From positions 496,001-560,000 of the forward strand of contig JAZGTN010000037.1 in the NCBI GenBank assembly GCA_037783415.1: a DNA stretch of 64,000 nt. The letters run 5' to 3'. Both the position numbers and the translations under genes were made by a program. The notes under the pieces are model-generated. The model saw only the letters and a list, made by a program, of their open reading frames with translations. It was not told the DNA's origin and made no database searches. The stretch comes from Leptasterias polaris. Taxonomy: Eukaryota > Echinodermata > Asteroidea > Forcipulatida > Asteriidae. Shown here piece after piece: positions 58,201 through 63,441 of this stretch; the first letter of the stretch is position 1, and the number at the start of each line of letters is the position of its first letter.

Positions 58201-60443
58201 TAAAGGTACGCTCCTGTAGTGGGACTAAAATCATAGTTTTTATGGGTTTTTATGGGTTTTTATTCACCTTCACCTGGCGAGAACTGTACACACAACGCGA
58301 AGAAGTGCCCCTTGCACGTATAGACTGAAAGAAAGTTTCTGTATGTTTTTATCGACTCTGGAGGGTGCTGAAAAGGTTTGTGACGTAAATCCTCGGGACA
58401 AACATTTCCGACAAAAACCATAAAATTTAGGACTTAAATGGTCTATAAATGCATGTCTTTAAGATTTTGATAGATTTAAGTAATAAATACATGTACCAAG
58501 CGTTTAAAAGAATTTTTGTTTAAAAAAGTCCCTCAAAAAAATAAATACAACAATAGTAAGTTTTACACAGTACGATCGGGACATGGATTTTCGGGGGTTG
58601 ACGTCTAACATCCGAGGAAATAAATAACAGGCTTTCCAAATAACATTTGACACTTTATTCTTCATTGGTTGTGGTCATTTATTTTCGGAATTGTGTTTAT
58701 TAACATAAATCAACAACAAAACATTTCAACAAATAACGCATTTTTCATCTATACGGCGTTAAAGTATCGGGACACGAAAATAGACACTTACTGAAGAATG
58801 ACCCAAGCATTTCCCTTGAAAAATCAAAATTTAATAAAAATGACAGATTAATAACTTTAGTAATTTTAATAGATACTAAATTTGCATCGGAAAAACGAAT
58901 ATTAATTGTGTTTTACCCATACACCAATGTGTGGTTCTTTTCCAAGTCCTGTTTTAAAAAATCCACAGGCGTTTTACTCAGGTGGAGTTTGAACCCACTA
59001 CCTTTGCTATTCTAGTAGAGCAGATGTCTTATCAACTAGACCACTGACCTTGCCAAGTAGCTAGACATGCTAGAGGCAGTTTGAATCCTATATTAACTCA
59101 CAACAGTGTATGTGTAAAACACAACTAATTTCAGGAATATTATATAAACAATTACCTTGAGGTTGAGGTTACCTTCCCCGAGCTTGACCAAATCTTCAGT
59201 TGATAAACTATATCCATCCAGACTCAGGCACTTCAAAAAAACGAAAGGAAAAAAAGGAATAAAAATGGTATTTTAAACTCTGTATATAGATAGTTTACGG
59301 GAAATTTAGAGTCTTCTAGGTTTTCTCAGACTTGTTTGGGGACTCTGTTGGAAAATGAGTGGATTTTAAATTTGAATTTGACCTTTGAGCCCCTCTGAAA
59401 AAAATTTAGGATCCGAATCTGATTACAGATAAAGATTTCCTATAATAAATAATCATGTTCATATAATTTGTTAAGTGACAAATCAGCATAAAAAACAGGT
59501 TAGCTGGCATCTTTTGAAAGCAGTCTGCCAAGGAATCGGGGCCCAGCTGTGTTCTTCATCATGCTTCAATGAGTTATAGCAGAAACATACATCCATGTAC
59601 ATAGAGAAACTTTGGAAAACAGCATTTATGCTCTTTTATGAAATGGCGCTATTGAGTCAGCATAAAAAACAGGTTAGCTGGCATCTTTTGAAAGCAGTCT
59701 GCCAAGGAATCGGGGCCCAGCTGTGTTCTTCATCATGCTTCAATGAGTTATAGCAGAAACATACTACATCCATGTACATAGAGAAACTTTGGAAAACAGC
59801 ATTTATGCTCTTTTATGAAATGGCACTATTGAGTAGATATATCGATTTAAAGAGGAGCTCTAAGGTCACATTAAGTTATTGCGATGCACTCATTTTCCAA
59901 TAGATAGAGTCCTCATAAAAGTGGGGGGAAAATAACAAGTTCTATTACTAACCTCACAATAAAATGGTGTAAAATTCAATTTTTCACTCTATCTTTCAGA
60001 GAAAAATTTGAAACATAACGCCATCAAAAACAAATAGGTCTGTACAATCCAAAGAGGAATCTTTGCACCAGTCAAAAGGTCAATTTCAATGCTATTTTGA
60101 TTGAATATCGTCAAAATTCAGGACGAACTGAAAACTTTTTTTTGGAAAAATGTTACGACCAAATAATTGAAATAGTACGTCATCGATTGTTTTTGGAATT
60201 TTGACAAAAATTAAACTTGAGGGGTATCAAGCAGAGTGTCATTTTACACCATTTTAACGTGAGGTTAGAGACTTGTCATTTATTTTTAAATTTTCATATG
60301 GACTCTATCTATTGGAAAATTAGTAGATCACAAAATTGAATTTGACCTTGGAGTCCCTCCTCAAAGTCATGTCTAAATGTACAAGCCTTACCTCTTTTGA
60401 CTTGCTTGATGTATGTCTGACATTTTGAACTGTCAAGGAAGAT
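22269..60443 (-). CDS. HAL: Histidine ammonia-lyase (histidase), N-terminus incomplete
   Basis: It removes ammonia from L-histidine to give urocanate, the substrate of neighbouring UROC1. Exons from 5' to 3': 60443-60392 (doubtful), 59230-59156, 49503-49431, 48788-48722, 36209-36046, 35390-35251, 33648-33601, 32761-32710, 31837-31742, 30706-30552, 29093-29013, 28910-28845, 27137-27059, 25147-25061, 24084-23950, 23269-23161, 22675-22606, 22412-22269. Introns are GT..AG with matching phases; the 17 firm exons give 547 codons including stop. The self-formed MIO cofactor motif ASG lies in [13 protein letters not shown] (codons 35349-35341). Other family blocks: [11 protein letters not shown] with the active-site Tyr, [68 protein letters not shown] and SMGGFSARK. 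The C-terminus is basic ([10 protein letters not shown]) and shorter than the human end. About 90 N-terminal residues are not visible. Confidence 0.94.
22688..23150. other. HAL intron between last three exons, A/T-rich repeat-like DNA
   Basis: The stretch starts TTTATTTCATTTATTGGGCAAATG and is A-rich afterwards, like the reversed 3' untranslated end of a LINE. Similar sequence occurs at 24110-24330 and 32866-33180. I cannot fix borders or find coding motifs. Confidence 0.3.
23523..23620. mobile_element. Half copy of the GGGGCTATGTCATCA MITE
   Basis: Shares TCATGATCACAGCAGGCCTG, TGGCTGTACGTGGAATTATG and CCCAGTTACTGCACG with the complete element at 30788-30977; the second arm is missing. Confidence 0.65.
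23748..23903 (-). mobile_element. tRNA-derived SINE, family B copy
   Basis: On the minus strand: GGTCGGGTTGGCGTAGTGGT (A box), then CCCCGGTTCGAATCCTGTC (B box), then the body with GGGTTTTCCCTGG. It ends about 47 bases below HAL exon 23950-24084, in the downstream intron. Confidence 0.78.
24085..25060. other. HAL intron, unannotated
   Basis: A/T-rich DNA; 24110-24330 resembles a LINE 3' untranslated tail. No gene is seen. Confidence 0.4.
25367..25560. mobile_element. Left-end fragment of the 'ATAAGRCGC' TIR element
   Basis: CTGTATTTGCCTGTGTATAAGG, GGCGCACCGCCATATAAGACGC and GGTGCCACTCACTGTTGGTA parallel the left end of the larger element at 53053. The right end was not found, so this is probably a truncated relative. 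Confidence 0.5.
25561..26800. other. HAL intron, unannotated
   Basis: No gene recognised. Two diverged units of the 18-bp repeat seen at 26806 occur at 25870-25910. Confidence 0.4.
26806..26963. repeat. 18-bp minisatellite, about 8-9 units
   Basis: The unit is AGGAACTCTGAGGTGTTC, nearly uniform, with the last two units reading TGGGG in place of TGAGG. Since 18 is a multiple of three, the array is open in some frames (repeating CSGTLR), which is not evidence of a gene. It lies in the HAL intron 5' of exon 25061-25147. Confidence 0.95.
27181..28005. mobile_element. GAGGAGCTCTAAGGTC-type MITE, copy 1, split by a SINE
   Basis: The left end (AGAGGCGCTCTAAGGTCAAA, after TTAA at 27177) runs to 27664. 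The missing right end (CTTTGGATTCCCTCTT) reappears at 27988-28003, after a SINE. The full-length relative is 59851-60363. ACTTT on both sides of the SINE may be its target duplication. Confidence 0.72.
27664..27984 (-). mobile_element. tRNA-derived SINE, family A, near-complete copy
   Basis: On the minus strand: GGTGTCATGGCCGAGTGGTT (A box), GTGTGGGTTCGAGTCCCGGT (B box), the body CTTGAGCAAGACACTTTGCT, a GTACCTGCAAGGG region, three 13-bp AGGGTAGAGGTTG-like units, and a TTATTATTATTA tail. This is the best-preserved family A copy, with both internal promoter boxes intact. Confidence 0.85.
28020..28840. other. HAL intron, weak palindromic element
   Basis: The phrase GTGCACAGCCACAATCATGGGTACAC at 28575-28599 recurs inverted at 28779-28803, so 28575-28803 is probably a small palindromic MITE. 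The rest holds nothing I recognise. Confidence 0.5.
29094..29580. other. HAL intron, unannotated
   Basis: Contains an AACAAATAAACA simple repeat at 29218-29250; otherwise nothing identifiable. Confidence 0.5.
29581..29930. mobile_element. MITE with perfect 24-bp TIRs
   Basis: Ends start AAAGGGTGTGTACAACAT and are exact inverse complements over 24 bp. The interior is semi-palindromic (CTCATGACTCC..AGCTTAAACTTTCACAGG). No ORF. It differs from the AGGCACTG family although both contain CACAGGTTTGTTATTT-like interior sequence, so they may share ancestry. Confidence 0.85.
30028..30118 (+). mobile_element. tRNA-derived SINE, family C fragment
   Basis: GGTCGCAGGTTCATATCCCG is the B-box region and CCTTGTGGTTTATTACTT the family end. 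The A box is not clear. Confidence 0.55.
30418..30512 (-). mobile_element. tRNA-derived SINE, family C fragment
   Basis: Contains GAGTAATAAACCACAAGGGA and TTGAACAAAGACAAATTTACTAGAG, inverted relative to the + copy. The tRNA head is largely gone. It ends 40 bases below HAL exon 30552-30706. Confidence 0.6.
30784..30981. mobile_element. 190-bp palindromic MITE with TTAA target
   Basis: Element 30788-30977; TTAA at 30784-30787 and 30978-30981. Ends begin AGGGGCTATGTCATCA and AGGGGCTGTGTCATCA (reverse strand), and the arms match for about 60 bp. A CpG-containing centre (GTGCGCA, GAGCGCGCATGG) stands out. It starts about 80 bases upstream of the acceptor of HAL exon 30552-30706. Confidence 0.88.
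31029..31130 (-). mobile_element. tRNA-derived SINE, family C fragment
   Basis: Contains CAAGTAATAAATCACAAGGA and TGAACAAAGACAAATTGACTAG; the tRNA-like head is degraded. Confidence 0.6.
31160..31760. repeat. Degenerate ~45-50 bp minisatellite reaching a HAL splice donor
   Basis: About a dozen diverged units follow the pattern CTTAGAACCTTCAGTTTCTAAACTTGAACTGGCTGTATAATG, of variable length. The last unit, CTTAGGAACCTACGGCTTTC at 31730-31749, overlaps the donor and last codons of HAL exon 31742-31837. Confidence 0.8.
32866..33180. other. A-rich repeat-like stretch in HAL intron
   Basis: TTTGATTTAATTGGCACAAGG followed by A-rich sequence; resembles a LINE 3' untranslated region in reverse, but no coding piece supports it. 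Confidence 0.3.
33787..34559. mobile_element. GGGCTCAAATTTAC TIR element enlarged by a 30-bp array
   Basis: Left end AGGGCTCAAATTTACACTGG, right end complement AGGGCTTGAATTTGGG. A second copy at 49744-50097 has the same ends and the same flanking interior (CAGGCC..GAGGCCAGTAGTTTTA and GAGCTACAAGCCCT) but no array. The pair therefore defines an element of about 350 bp with an insertion-like expansion in this copy. Confidence 0.78.
33891..34280. repeat. 13 x 30-bp tandem array, almost uniform
   Basis: The unit is AACAATAGTACCTCACTGTG plus TAATATCTTG. I count 13 units with a single visible base change (CCTTACTG at 34021). Since 30 is divisible by three, several frames stay open across it, which explains long repetitive frames of no meaning. 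Uniformity points to recent expansion. Confidence 0.97.
34569..34705 (-). mobile_element. tRNA-derived SINE, family D fragment
   Basis: On the minus strand: TCTAGCGGTAAGACATCTGC, then AGAATGACAAAGGTCGTGGA and CCCACCCGAATA. It follows the TIR element directly. Confidence 0.65.
34706..35250. other. HAL intron, poly-T/poly-G tracts, otherwise unannotated
   Basis: Alternating T and G homopolymers lie at 34759-34810. Nothing else is recognised. Confidence 0.5.
35488..35570 (+). mobile_element. tRNA-derived SINE, family A fragment
   Basis: AGGGTCATGGCCGAGTGGTC (A box) and TTTGAGCAAGACACTT (body) are present; the B box is deleted. Confidence 0.65.
36338..36512. mobile_element. 175-bp palindromic MITE (AGGGCCCAATTTCATAGAGC), copy 1
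   Basis: The two ends are inverse complements for about 27 bp (AGGGCCCAATTTCATAGAGC and on through TGCTTAAG), and the interior pairs further (ACCAGTC..GACTGGT). Copy 2 is at 49207-49402. Confidence 0.88.
36520..38620. other. Large HAL intron, left part
   Basis: No gene recognised. A degenerate T-rich repeat (TTTCATATTGGTTTTGTA-like units of 15-30 bp) fills 37770-38005. Confidence 0.5.
38649..38655 (+). promoter_or_regulatory. TATA box of the intronic gene
   Basis: TATAAAAGG lies 99 bases before the ATG at 38748, leaving room for a 5' untranslated leader of about 65-70 nt. Confidence 0.5.
38748..39179 (+). CDS. Single-exon gene of unknown family nested in the HAL intron
   Basis: An intact 143-codon frame lies on the strand opposite HAL. 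It begins [20 protein letters not shown] and continues with a glycine-rich stretch ([10 protein letters not shown]), [33 protein letters not shown] and a Cys-bearing tail ([15 protein letters not shown]). Codon composition is balanced and unlike the A/T-rich surroundings, and no transposon ends flank it. There is no signal peptide or membrane segment; alternating hydrophobic residues suggest a beta-rich fold. A TATA box lies upstream and AATAAA at 39625-39630 downstream. I do not recognise the family. Alternatives are a retrocopy of a gene elsewhere or a relic of an unknown element. Confidence 0.6.
   Translation: MVFDQTIYVANTSGQKIYVRATYEKWQQLKFSTEVHLLSAGTAGGGFNLERASCDLTEGYTALAPHQTLKMIGSFFSAEVEWTNEPVAGKRLSISKNFRVPNHHSIIVTSQHTLQVVRTKEQWKKQCRETCSNMCKMFLSSFS
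39180..40305. other. Large HAL intron, middle part
   Basis: AT-rich. AATAAA at 39625-39630 followed by an ATA/ATT microsatellite (39637-39662) could be the end of the intronic gene's transcript or a LINE tail. Nothing else identified. Confidence 0.4.
40310..41275 (+). mobile_element. LINE 3' part with probable restriction-like endonuclease domain
   Basis: Frame-damaged coding sequence shows, in order, [19 protein letters not shown], a zinc-knuckle remnant ending [10 protein letters not shown], and then a 134-codon open stretch (40668-41072). That stretch has [38 protein letters not shown] and [17 protein letters not shown](K)..D-I-A-V-P resembles the PD..D core of restriction-like endonucleases at the C-terminus of R2/NeSL-type LINEs (my inference). 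At least one frameshift near 40620-40640 splits the protein. An AATAAT tail ends the copy. Confidence 0.78.
42300..42677 (+). CDS. ORF inside the long-TIR element, SAP-like motif
   Basis: The frame is open for 125 codons but its first in-frame ATG may be at 42451, so the true start is uncertain; upstream exons are possible. The first half is acidic and charged ([20 protein letters not shown]). The second half contains [20 protein letters not shown], which resembles the two-helix SAP DNA-binding motif (L-x2-L-C-x3-G-L). This is a weak, by-eye resemblance. Upstream, GCGCTATTTTA occurs twice (near 42151 and 42193), a possible promoter repeat. No DDE-type catalytic domain is seen, so it may be an accessory protein or a truncated product. 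Confidence 0.35.
   Translation: MLFSALLGQQITCSFRTDDSSEKDFRTWESSENEERLRKSVYAEIDISHPIMFGDINVCTLITQGKGKSKRINELKDLCENFGLKVEGPEGTEKSCWSMYMYLYQQRWLRRQDIIIIYRKPSTLQ
43178..43403. mobile_element. 226-bp palindromic MITE with CRE-like sites
   Basis: The arms beginning ATATTTATGCTGACGTCATA match inversely for about 65 bp with one or two differences. Each arm contains the full CREB/ATF consensus TGACGTCA. The unpaired centre is about 95 bp. It sits inside the long-TIR element at 41288-44137. Confidence 0.88.
44351..44868. mobile_element. Palindromic TTAA-type MITE carrying an insertion
   Basis: TTAA borders at 44347-44350 and 44869-44872; ends AGAGAAGGTGTACG and the complement AGGCATAGTATACC. A strong hairpin (TCTGAGAAGCGTTTCTG and its near complement) is at 44515-44550. 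An unrelated 112-bp insert lies at 44681-44792. Confidence 0.65.
44681..44792. mobile_element. 112-bp retro-insert with a 14-bp target duplication
   Basis: TTTTATCATATATG is present on both sides (44667-44680 and 44793-44806). The insert includes GCTAGGGTCGAAACGTCAGG. Target duplications of this length are typical of LINE-mediated insertion. Confidence 0.75.
45861..46387. mobile_element. Palindromic TIR element (AAAGCC..ACACCAAACTNGTTCT)
   Basis: The left end CATCACACCAAACTCGTTCT and the right-end complement GTCACACCAAACTAGTTCTT are inverse matches. The interior is full of ACGAAC/GTTCG and GACGGG words in both orientations, unlike the flanks. No ORF. Confidence 0.8.
46490..48084. other. Large HAL intron, right part
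   Basis: 46494-46790 looks like the left half of another palindromic TTAA-type MITE (TTAAAGGCAGGATCATAGATTG). The rest is A/T-rich with no recognisable genes. Confidence 0.4.
48085..48410 (-). mobile_element. LINE 3' end fragment
   Basis: On the minus strand a short block encodes [10 protein letters not shown], the CR1/L2-type closing motif, followed by an A/T-rich untranslated tail ending near 48090. Confidence 0.5.
48507..48670. mobile_element. Half of a TTAAAGGGACACGTTGCCT palindromic MITE
   Basis: It begins TTAAAGGGACACGTTGCCTC and contains TGAAAAGCATTTGTAACC and CCACACAAATATGCCTCG. The right arm is missing. It ends about 50 bases below HAL exon 48722-48788. Confidence 0.6.
48890..48960. 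repeat. Poly-G hairpin repeat (GGCATAACTAGGGG..GCACATGCCCCC)
   Basis: A G tract of about 17 bases (48903-48920) followed by CACATGCCCCC. The same style of G/C hairpin occurs at 51001-51090 and 56411-56490. Confidence 0.6.
49207..49402. mobile_element. Palindromic MITE (GGGCCCAAATTCATAGAACT), copy 2
   Basis: Same ends and interior as 36338-36512 (ACATGTACCATTTGTTGCTG, CTTAAGCAGCTCATGAAATT). It ends 28 bases below HAL exon 49431-49503, in the downstream intron. Confidence 0.85.
49744..50097. mobile_element. GGGCTCGAAGTTTAC TIR element, unexpanded copy
   Basis: It matches 33787-34559 at both ends and across most of the interior, but lacks the 30-bp array. It therefore shows the ancestral layout of this roughly 354-bp element. 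Confidence 0.78.
50929..51260. repeat. Direct duplication broken by G tracts
   Basis: GTTGCTTACCAACCCAAATG starts at 50929 and again at 51141; both copies continue through CATTGAGCCATGGGCGTCAA to a G tract. CAATTGTTAATGGCCTAAC appears a third time at 51241. G-tract slippage or template switching is a likely cause. Confidence 0.85.
51440..52095. repeat. Two GC-rich blocks of GGGGTCCAGGGGC / GAAGCCC words
   Basis: 51470-51590 and 51975-52095 both consist of short repeats such as GGGGTCCAGGGGC and GGGGCGAAGCCC, sharply different from the A/T-rich flanks. They are probably two copies of the same unclassified repeat. Confidence 0.65.
52140..53050. other. HAL intron, unannotated
   Basis: No recognisable gene or element ends. 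Confidence 0.4.
53053..55730. mobile_element. TIR element (CGTATTTTCCTGCGGATAAG), split by a LINE
   Basis: TCGTATTTTCCTGCGGATAA at the left and CCGTATTTTCCTGCGGATAA (complement) at the right define the ends, each next to TA. AAGACGC-type words recur inside both ends. Removing the LINE at 53857-55046 leaves about 1.5 kb. No transposase motif is seen; near 55388-55490, GCGGCATTGTTR occurs three times. A related fragment is at 25367. Confidence 0.75.
53857..55046 (-). mobile_element. 5'-truncated CR1/L2-type LINE with an open RT C-terminal half
   Basis: About 330 codons remain open on the minus strand. Reverse-transcriptase block 4 ([17 protein letters not shown]), the YADD catalytic box ([14 protein letters not shown], near 54900), [14 protein letters not shown], and the closing WNRLPQN and LKTHLF motifs are all seen. 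A TGA lies in frame just upstream near 55045, where the homology also stops, so the endonuclease and the front of RT are absent. The 3' tail is an AAT/ATT microsatellite at 53858-53879. The frame is uninterrupted, suggesting a fairly young insertion. Confidence 0.92.
56746..58804. mobile_element. 2.06-kb TIR element with AAGC target duplication
   Basis: The left end GGGTCATTCTTCAGTAAGTG and the right end are inverse complements for about 24 bp plus partial matches beyond. AAGC flanks both sides (56742-56745, 58805-58808). The inside has repeated GTGACGGA words. No reading frame above about 100 codons and no recognised transposase is present, so it is probably non-autonomous. Confidence 0.8.
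58914..59120 (-). mobile_element. tRNA-derived SINE, family D copy
   Basis: On the minus strand: GTGGTCTAGTTGATAAGACA (A box) and GTAGTGGGTTCAAACTCCAC (B box), with the body ending in CATTGGTGTATGGGTAAAAC. It ends 36 bases below HAL exon 59156-59230, in the downstream intron. Confidence 0.75.
59310..59405. mobile_element. Right-end fragment of the GAGGAGCTCTAAGGTC MITE
   Basis: GGACTCTGTTGGAAAATGAG and TTGAATTTGACCTTTGAGCC match the right arm of 59851-60363. Confidence 0.6.
59483..59833. repeat. Tandem duplication, ~175 bp x 2
   Basis: Copy 1 is 59483-59656 and copy 2 is 59657-59833, both starting TCAGCATAAAAAACAGGTTA and ending CACTATTGAG or CGCTATTGAG. Only an ACTA-like insertion and one or two substitutions separate them. 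Confidence 0.95.
59847..60363. mobile_element. GAGGAGCTCTAAGGTC MITE, full-length copy
   Basis: After TTAA at 59847, the left end AGAGGAGCTCTAAGGTCA is inverse to the right end TGACCTTGGAGTCCCTCCT. Internal landmarks (CAGTCAAAAGGTC, TTTTAACGTGAGGTTRGAGA) match copy 1. It ends 28 bases below the doubtful HAL exon 60392-60443. Confidence 0.82.
60392..60443 (-). other. HAL: Doubtful upstream HAL exon
   Basis: Fifty-two bases between a fair acceptor (CTCTCCAG) and a good donor (GTAAGG) read [17 protein letters not shown] into the certain exon that starts CLSLDG. Phase fits. Similarity to the expected family sequence is limited to the last few residues, so it could be a chance match. Confidence 0.4.
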
Positions 60444-60907
60444 CTGGAGAGGTTTATTTTAGCATTATAAAGTTATACAATTTACTGTTGACATGGTATC
60501 ACAACAATCAACTAGATCACATTCTAGACTTGTGGAAAAATCAGCAGTAACTGGCTCTCACAGGACTATACTGTGCTGGCAAGGCTGCCGGCTCCTGACC
60601 TACTGCCCTGTTAAACAGGCCATGGTTGTGATAGCATACGTCTATTGGGAGCAGCAGTCTGCAAGAGCTAACAACAAGTCAAATTAAGACTATTGAAGAG
60701 GAAAAAGAAACAAATTCCCACTGGACTGGATCTATTTGTGTCAAAGGGTCACAAACTGCCACCTTACTGACTCCATGAATTATGCTTATTCCTGATGTGT
60801 GGTGTGTACTCCAACAACCAGCTTGAAGGAGCTTGGGAAAGTGATTAAAAGGGCTATGTCATAATTTAGAGATCATGGTTAACTTGACTCAGTTGAATCT
60901 CCTGCAA
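60444..60907. other. HAL upstream intron, unannotated
   Basis: No exon matching the histidase N-terminus was found. 60846-60868 resembles one end of the GGGGCTATGTCATCA MITE. Confidence 0.4.
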
Positions 60908-61228
60908 CCAATAACTAGTTTTTATATCGAACGTCTCAGAGCGCTTACATTACTTATTTTCAGGCATGTTTTTGAAGTTTTTGAATTATGAGACCCATTT
61001 AAGTAACACCTTTAAAAGAGGGCAGCTGCTGGAAACAACGGGGCAAACCCTTAACTGGGTTCTTTTACGTGCATTACACAACACACATGACCAAACGGCT
61101 TTACGCCCCATCAAAAGGATGAAGCACATGTGTCAAGACCAAGACCAAGACCCAAACCCACACTTTGCGGATCAGAAACACAAGAGCTTGATTCCAGTGC
61201 CCTTGACTGCTCGGCCATTAAACACCAC
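60908..61228 (-). mobile_element. tRNA-derived SINE, family A copy
   Basis: On the minus strand: TGGTGTTTAATGGCCGAGCA (A-box region), GTGTGGGTTTGGGTCTTGGT (B-box region, altered), and the body AAAGAACCCAGTTAAGGG, ending in GAGACGTTCGATATAAAAAC. The B box is damaged. Confidence 0.7.
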
Positions 61229-61644
61229 ATGACACACAATAGACTGTGCAAGTCTCCTGCGTATCGGAAAAATAGAAAACAAGTTTATCAAAACCTTTTT
61301 TTAAAGATTCTATTCATACAACACTTTTGAGCATGGAAAAAGCCATGGCATATTGTCATAAATGCAATTTCCATTTCTAAATAATACAAATAATTTGTAA
61401 ACATTTCAATTGTTTACAAGTAACTGGAAATTGAAGCCCAATCTTATTAGCAGGTTTTCTTAGTTTTACTTTCCCATCAATAAAATATAATTTGTAGCCA
61501 TAAACTAGGTACTAAACTAAAATATTTGAAGTAATAGAATTGCGCCCATATGTTAAACTCAATATGGTTCAATGGTGCTTTTACTTTTAAGCTTACTTTA
61601 AAAAATAATTTTCTGGCAATTTTAGCACTTCTGGTTATGTTTTC

Positions 61645-62556
61645 AGGCCTCGAATTACACGGCGGCCACAACGGCCAGTGCCGTCGATGCCCTTGTAACT
61701 GGCTGTGGTGCCCTTCATAAAATTACCCTTTTCACGGCCATAATTGCCGGCCCTTCTTCCCCGTTGGCCGTCGTGCCCTTTTTAATAAAAAATCAACTGT
61801 TTTCAGTGTTGTCCAGAAGCGCAGTCTGCCGGCAATTTCACTAAAAACTTGTTTTACCCAGTTGACATTTTGACAATGATTTAAAAAACCCAAACTTTTC
61901 TACCCAAACGAAGCCTACAGGGAAAAAAAAAAAACTGTCGGTCCTTTTCTTTACCCCAGACACTCTCCAGACACTCCTGGGAGAATGATTGACACTCCTA
62001 TTGTGATCCAATTACGTCTTATCTTAATCCTCTGCAGATTGTTATACATTGTTTTAGTTTGTAATAATACTCTTGCTTCACTCAAAAGACAAGCAGCATG
62101 TGCGGTGTCTCTTTGTGGTTTTATGGCCTGGTTTTTTACTTTTAGGAGTGGGTATTTTGTTCTATCATGGTTCTATTAAACCTAGAAAGTGCGTTGACAT
62201 GTGCTGGCTGTAGCATGGAGGTAGAATTATACTTTTACAGTTTGTTTATTCATGCAAACTGTTTCATTGGGTTTACCACCCATAGGGGAACCTCTGGCCA
62301 ATTTTCAAATTGTTTTAATTTTCTTTTAAGGGTATCCTAACTTTTCCAATAAAGATAGTATAGTTTTAATCAATAATAAGAAAAGGCATGCACTATGGTT
62401 TTACTTTGTTTGGGTCACAAAAGGGCCTCGTGCCTTTTCTAGTTTTACATTTTTGGCCTTGGTGCCCTACCTACTGGCCTTGGTGCCCTTCAAAATTTGG
62501 CCTGCTCCAAGGCCAAAGTGGCCTTGCCCTAAAAAATTTGTAATTCCAGGCCTGTG
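61645..62556. mobile_element. CAGGCCTSGAATTACA-bounded element
   Basis: The left end CAGGCCTCGAATTACACGGC and the right-end complement CAGGCCTGGAATTACAAATT pair inversely. Both ends are full of GGCC and GTGCCCTT words. The middle (61920-62400) is ordinary A/T-rich sequence with no ORF of note. Confidence 0.6.
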
Positions 62557-63302
62557 TTTTGTTTTAAACTCTTTGTTGTTATTTTACTGGGTTGTTTTCT
62601 TCAATTTCTACATGTATGTAAAATTACTAGCAATTTGGCTGATGCTGTGATTTGGTCCAAGAATTCCAATATGCGCGAGACTTGAAGGATGTATTGTGCC
62701 ATGATCACTTTTTGTTATTATTGAAAAGTGTTCAAGGGTAACAGTTCCACCTGCTTCAAGCTCTGGTGCTCAGAATACATAATGCAGTTTAAAATAATAC
62801 CAAATCAAGGTCTGTATTTCCACAGCCAAAATCATTTGATATATTTAAAGAAAAATTGTATGAGAAAAGATTGTTTTTTATCCCATTTTTACAAAGTGTG
62901 GGGGACTGTTGATTTAGGTCAGGGTGCAATACCTGGTTGAACAAAATACAAGCCTCAAAATAACCATGTGCCCCCTTTTTTTGCTTTAATTTGCTGAAGT
63001 GCCCCTTTATGTTCCAACACAAATTGCAATTTTTCTCAATGAGTTGTCCATGAGGGAAACTTGGCCCTTTTTATGAACTAATTTCACGACTCGCTTTGGA
63101 AGTTTGGGTCCATCAGTGTCAAAGCTAGAAGTTTTTAACTGCATACCATACACATGACGCCAGTATACTCAAACAAACTTTATGATGGGCTCAATGTTCA
63201 GCAACGAATCACATTCAAATGATCTTCTGGAAAATCCATCAACTCCCAAGCCCCATACGTTTTCTCTCATCTCTTAGCACCGTGCCACCATGATCAATTT
63301 CA
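62557..63302. other. HAL upstream intron, unannotated
   Basis: No gene seen; 62950-63010 carries GTGCCCC words reminiscent of the neighbouring AGGCCT elements. Confidence 0.4.
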
Positions 63303-63441
63303 GGCCTGGAGTAACATCATGGAGGCACTGTTGCCTTGGTCTTGTCCTTGGTGCCCCTTCAAAAGTTTCGCATACTGTAGATTTTCCAATGGAAGTGCCA
63401 TTGCAAAATGAAAATGGACTTGCCCTCTCAAATTACAGGCC
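63303..63441 (+). mobile_element. Short AGGCCTG-bounded element, second copy
   Basis: It begins AGGCCTGGAGTAACATC and ends TTACAGGCCTG, with the same interior order as 5757-5912 (GGTGCCCCTTC, CAATGGAAGTGCC, AAAATGAAAATGG). Confidence 0.6.
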
